From: Chloroflexota bacterium
Lineage (GTDB): Bacteria > Chloroflexota > Dehalococcoidia > GIF9 > AB-539-J10
DNA: 6,008 nucleotides
Direction of reading: 5' to 3'
NCBI GenBank assembly: GCA_015222295.1
Contig: JADFUZ010000130.1
Span: 1-6,008 of the forward strand
Every line of letters starts with the position of its first letter. Within the stretch, counting starts at the first letter, position 1. The notes beneath the pieces were generated by a model. That model was given only the letters and a program-made list of their open reading frames with translations. It did not search any database and was not told the origin of the DNA. Positions 5,664-6,008 of this stretch are shown in pieces. The position numbers were made by a program, and so were the translations under genes.

Positions 5664-6008
5664 TTCCCTTGTTATCGACCAAGGTCACTCGATTGTTCAC
5701 GCTTTGCTCCACGATATCACCGATTACCGTTACCGGGCAGCTTAGAGCTTCTCTAACCTGATCCACAGTGGATTCGCTGGCAGTGAAAAGAAGTTCGTAG
5801 TCCTCGCCGCCGTGCAGGGCCAACTGAAGACAGTCGGAGAAATTGGCTCTGACCGGGGGATACACAGGCACCCGCTCCGTCTCTACCTTTGCATTTACCT
5901 TACTCGCTTCACAGATATGGGAAAGGTCAGCGATCAGCCCATCGCTAATGTCTATAGCGGTCTTTACTCCCTTATCCACTAGAACTTGTCCCTCCTTGAC
6001 CCTGGGGG
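5617..6008 (-). CDS. thiL: Thiamine-monophosphate kinase ThiL (C-terminal part; 5' end outside window)
   Basis: ThiL uses ATP to phosphorylate thiamine monophosphate to thiamine diphosphate, the active cofactor. About 129 C-terminal residues of a protein usually near 320 are present; the frame stays open to the window edge, so the apparent GTG at 5979 is internal. Recognisable parts are PRV near the edge, AIDISDGLIADLSHI with the metal-binding acidic residues of the second half of the fold, ALHGGEDYELLFT, and the closing VTVIGDIVE and GWEHF segments typical of ThiL ends. It uses the PurM-like ATP-binding fold. The stop lies inside tsaE, placing thiL as the upstream gene of a thiL-tsaE-tsaB operon. 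No link between thiamine and t6A synthesis is implied beyond shared transcription. Confidence 0.95.
   Translation of the reverse strand, partial: PRVKEGQVLVDKGVKTAIDISDGLIADLSHICEASKVNAKVETERVPVYPPVRANFSDCLQLALHGGEDYELLFTASESTVDQVREALSCPVTVIGDIVEQSVNNRVTLVDNKGNVVPYEKDGWEHFKS

Overview
This window is a stretch of bacterial chromosome carrying mostly housekeeping genes. GC content looks balanced to moderately high, genes are tightly packed, and several starts are TTG, GTG or possibly CTG. I lean towards a Chloroflexota (Dehalococcoidia-like) bacterium, mainly because of the strand-split housekeeping layout and an ATC-hydrolase-like gene of a kind I associate with that group. This is inference from memory; no marker here proves the phylum.

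Layout. Positions 1-1544 (minus) hold the first 514 codons of ftsH, a membrane AAA+ zinc protease, cut by the window edge. Positions 1545-1731 are a divergent promoter region with an extended -10 for ftsH and a long imperfect hairpin in front of the plus-strand gene. Positions 1732-2271 (plus) encode a 179-residue protein resembling L-2-amino-thiazoline-4-carboxylic acid hydrolases. Positions 2344-2688 (plus) encode the ribosomal silencing factor RsfS, with its own extended -10 promoter and an odd start. RsfS converges on ndk (2698-3171, minus) with only 9 bp between the stop codons. Upstream of ndk on the minus strand is one reading frame (3182-4249) joining a PaaI-type hotdog thioesterase to a beta-phosphoglucomutase-like HAD hydrolase. 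After a gap of about 212 bp come tsaB, tsaE and the 3' end of thiL (4462-6008, minus), which overlap one another and look like a single operon.

How the genes fit together. TsaE and TsaB belong to the machinery that makes the t6A modification of tRNA (the partner genes tsaD and tsaC are not in the window). ThiL makes thiamine diphosphate. Ndk balances nucleoside triphosphates. RsfS blocks 30S/50S joining in starvation. FtsH removes damaged or regulated membrane proteins. No mobile element, CRISPR array, tRNA or rRNA was seen, and no stretch longer than about 212 bases lacks a gene.

The most interesting points are, first, that the hotdog-HAD fusion is exactly one base away from a classic ATGA-overlapping gene pair, so it is either a recent natural fusion or an indel error. 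Second, the rsfS N-terminus has no standard start codon in frame. Third, a long hairpin sits just before a very strong Shine-Dalgarno site.
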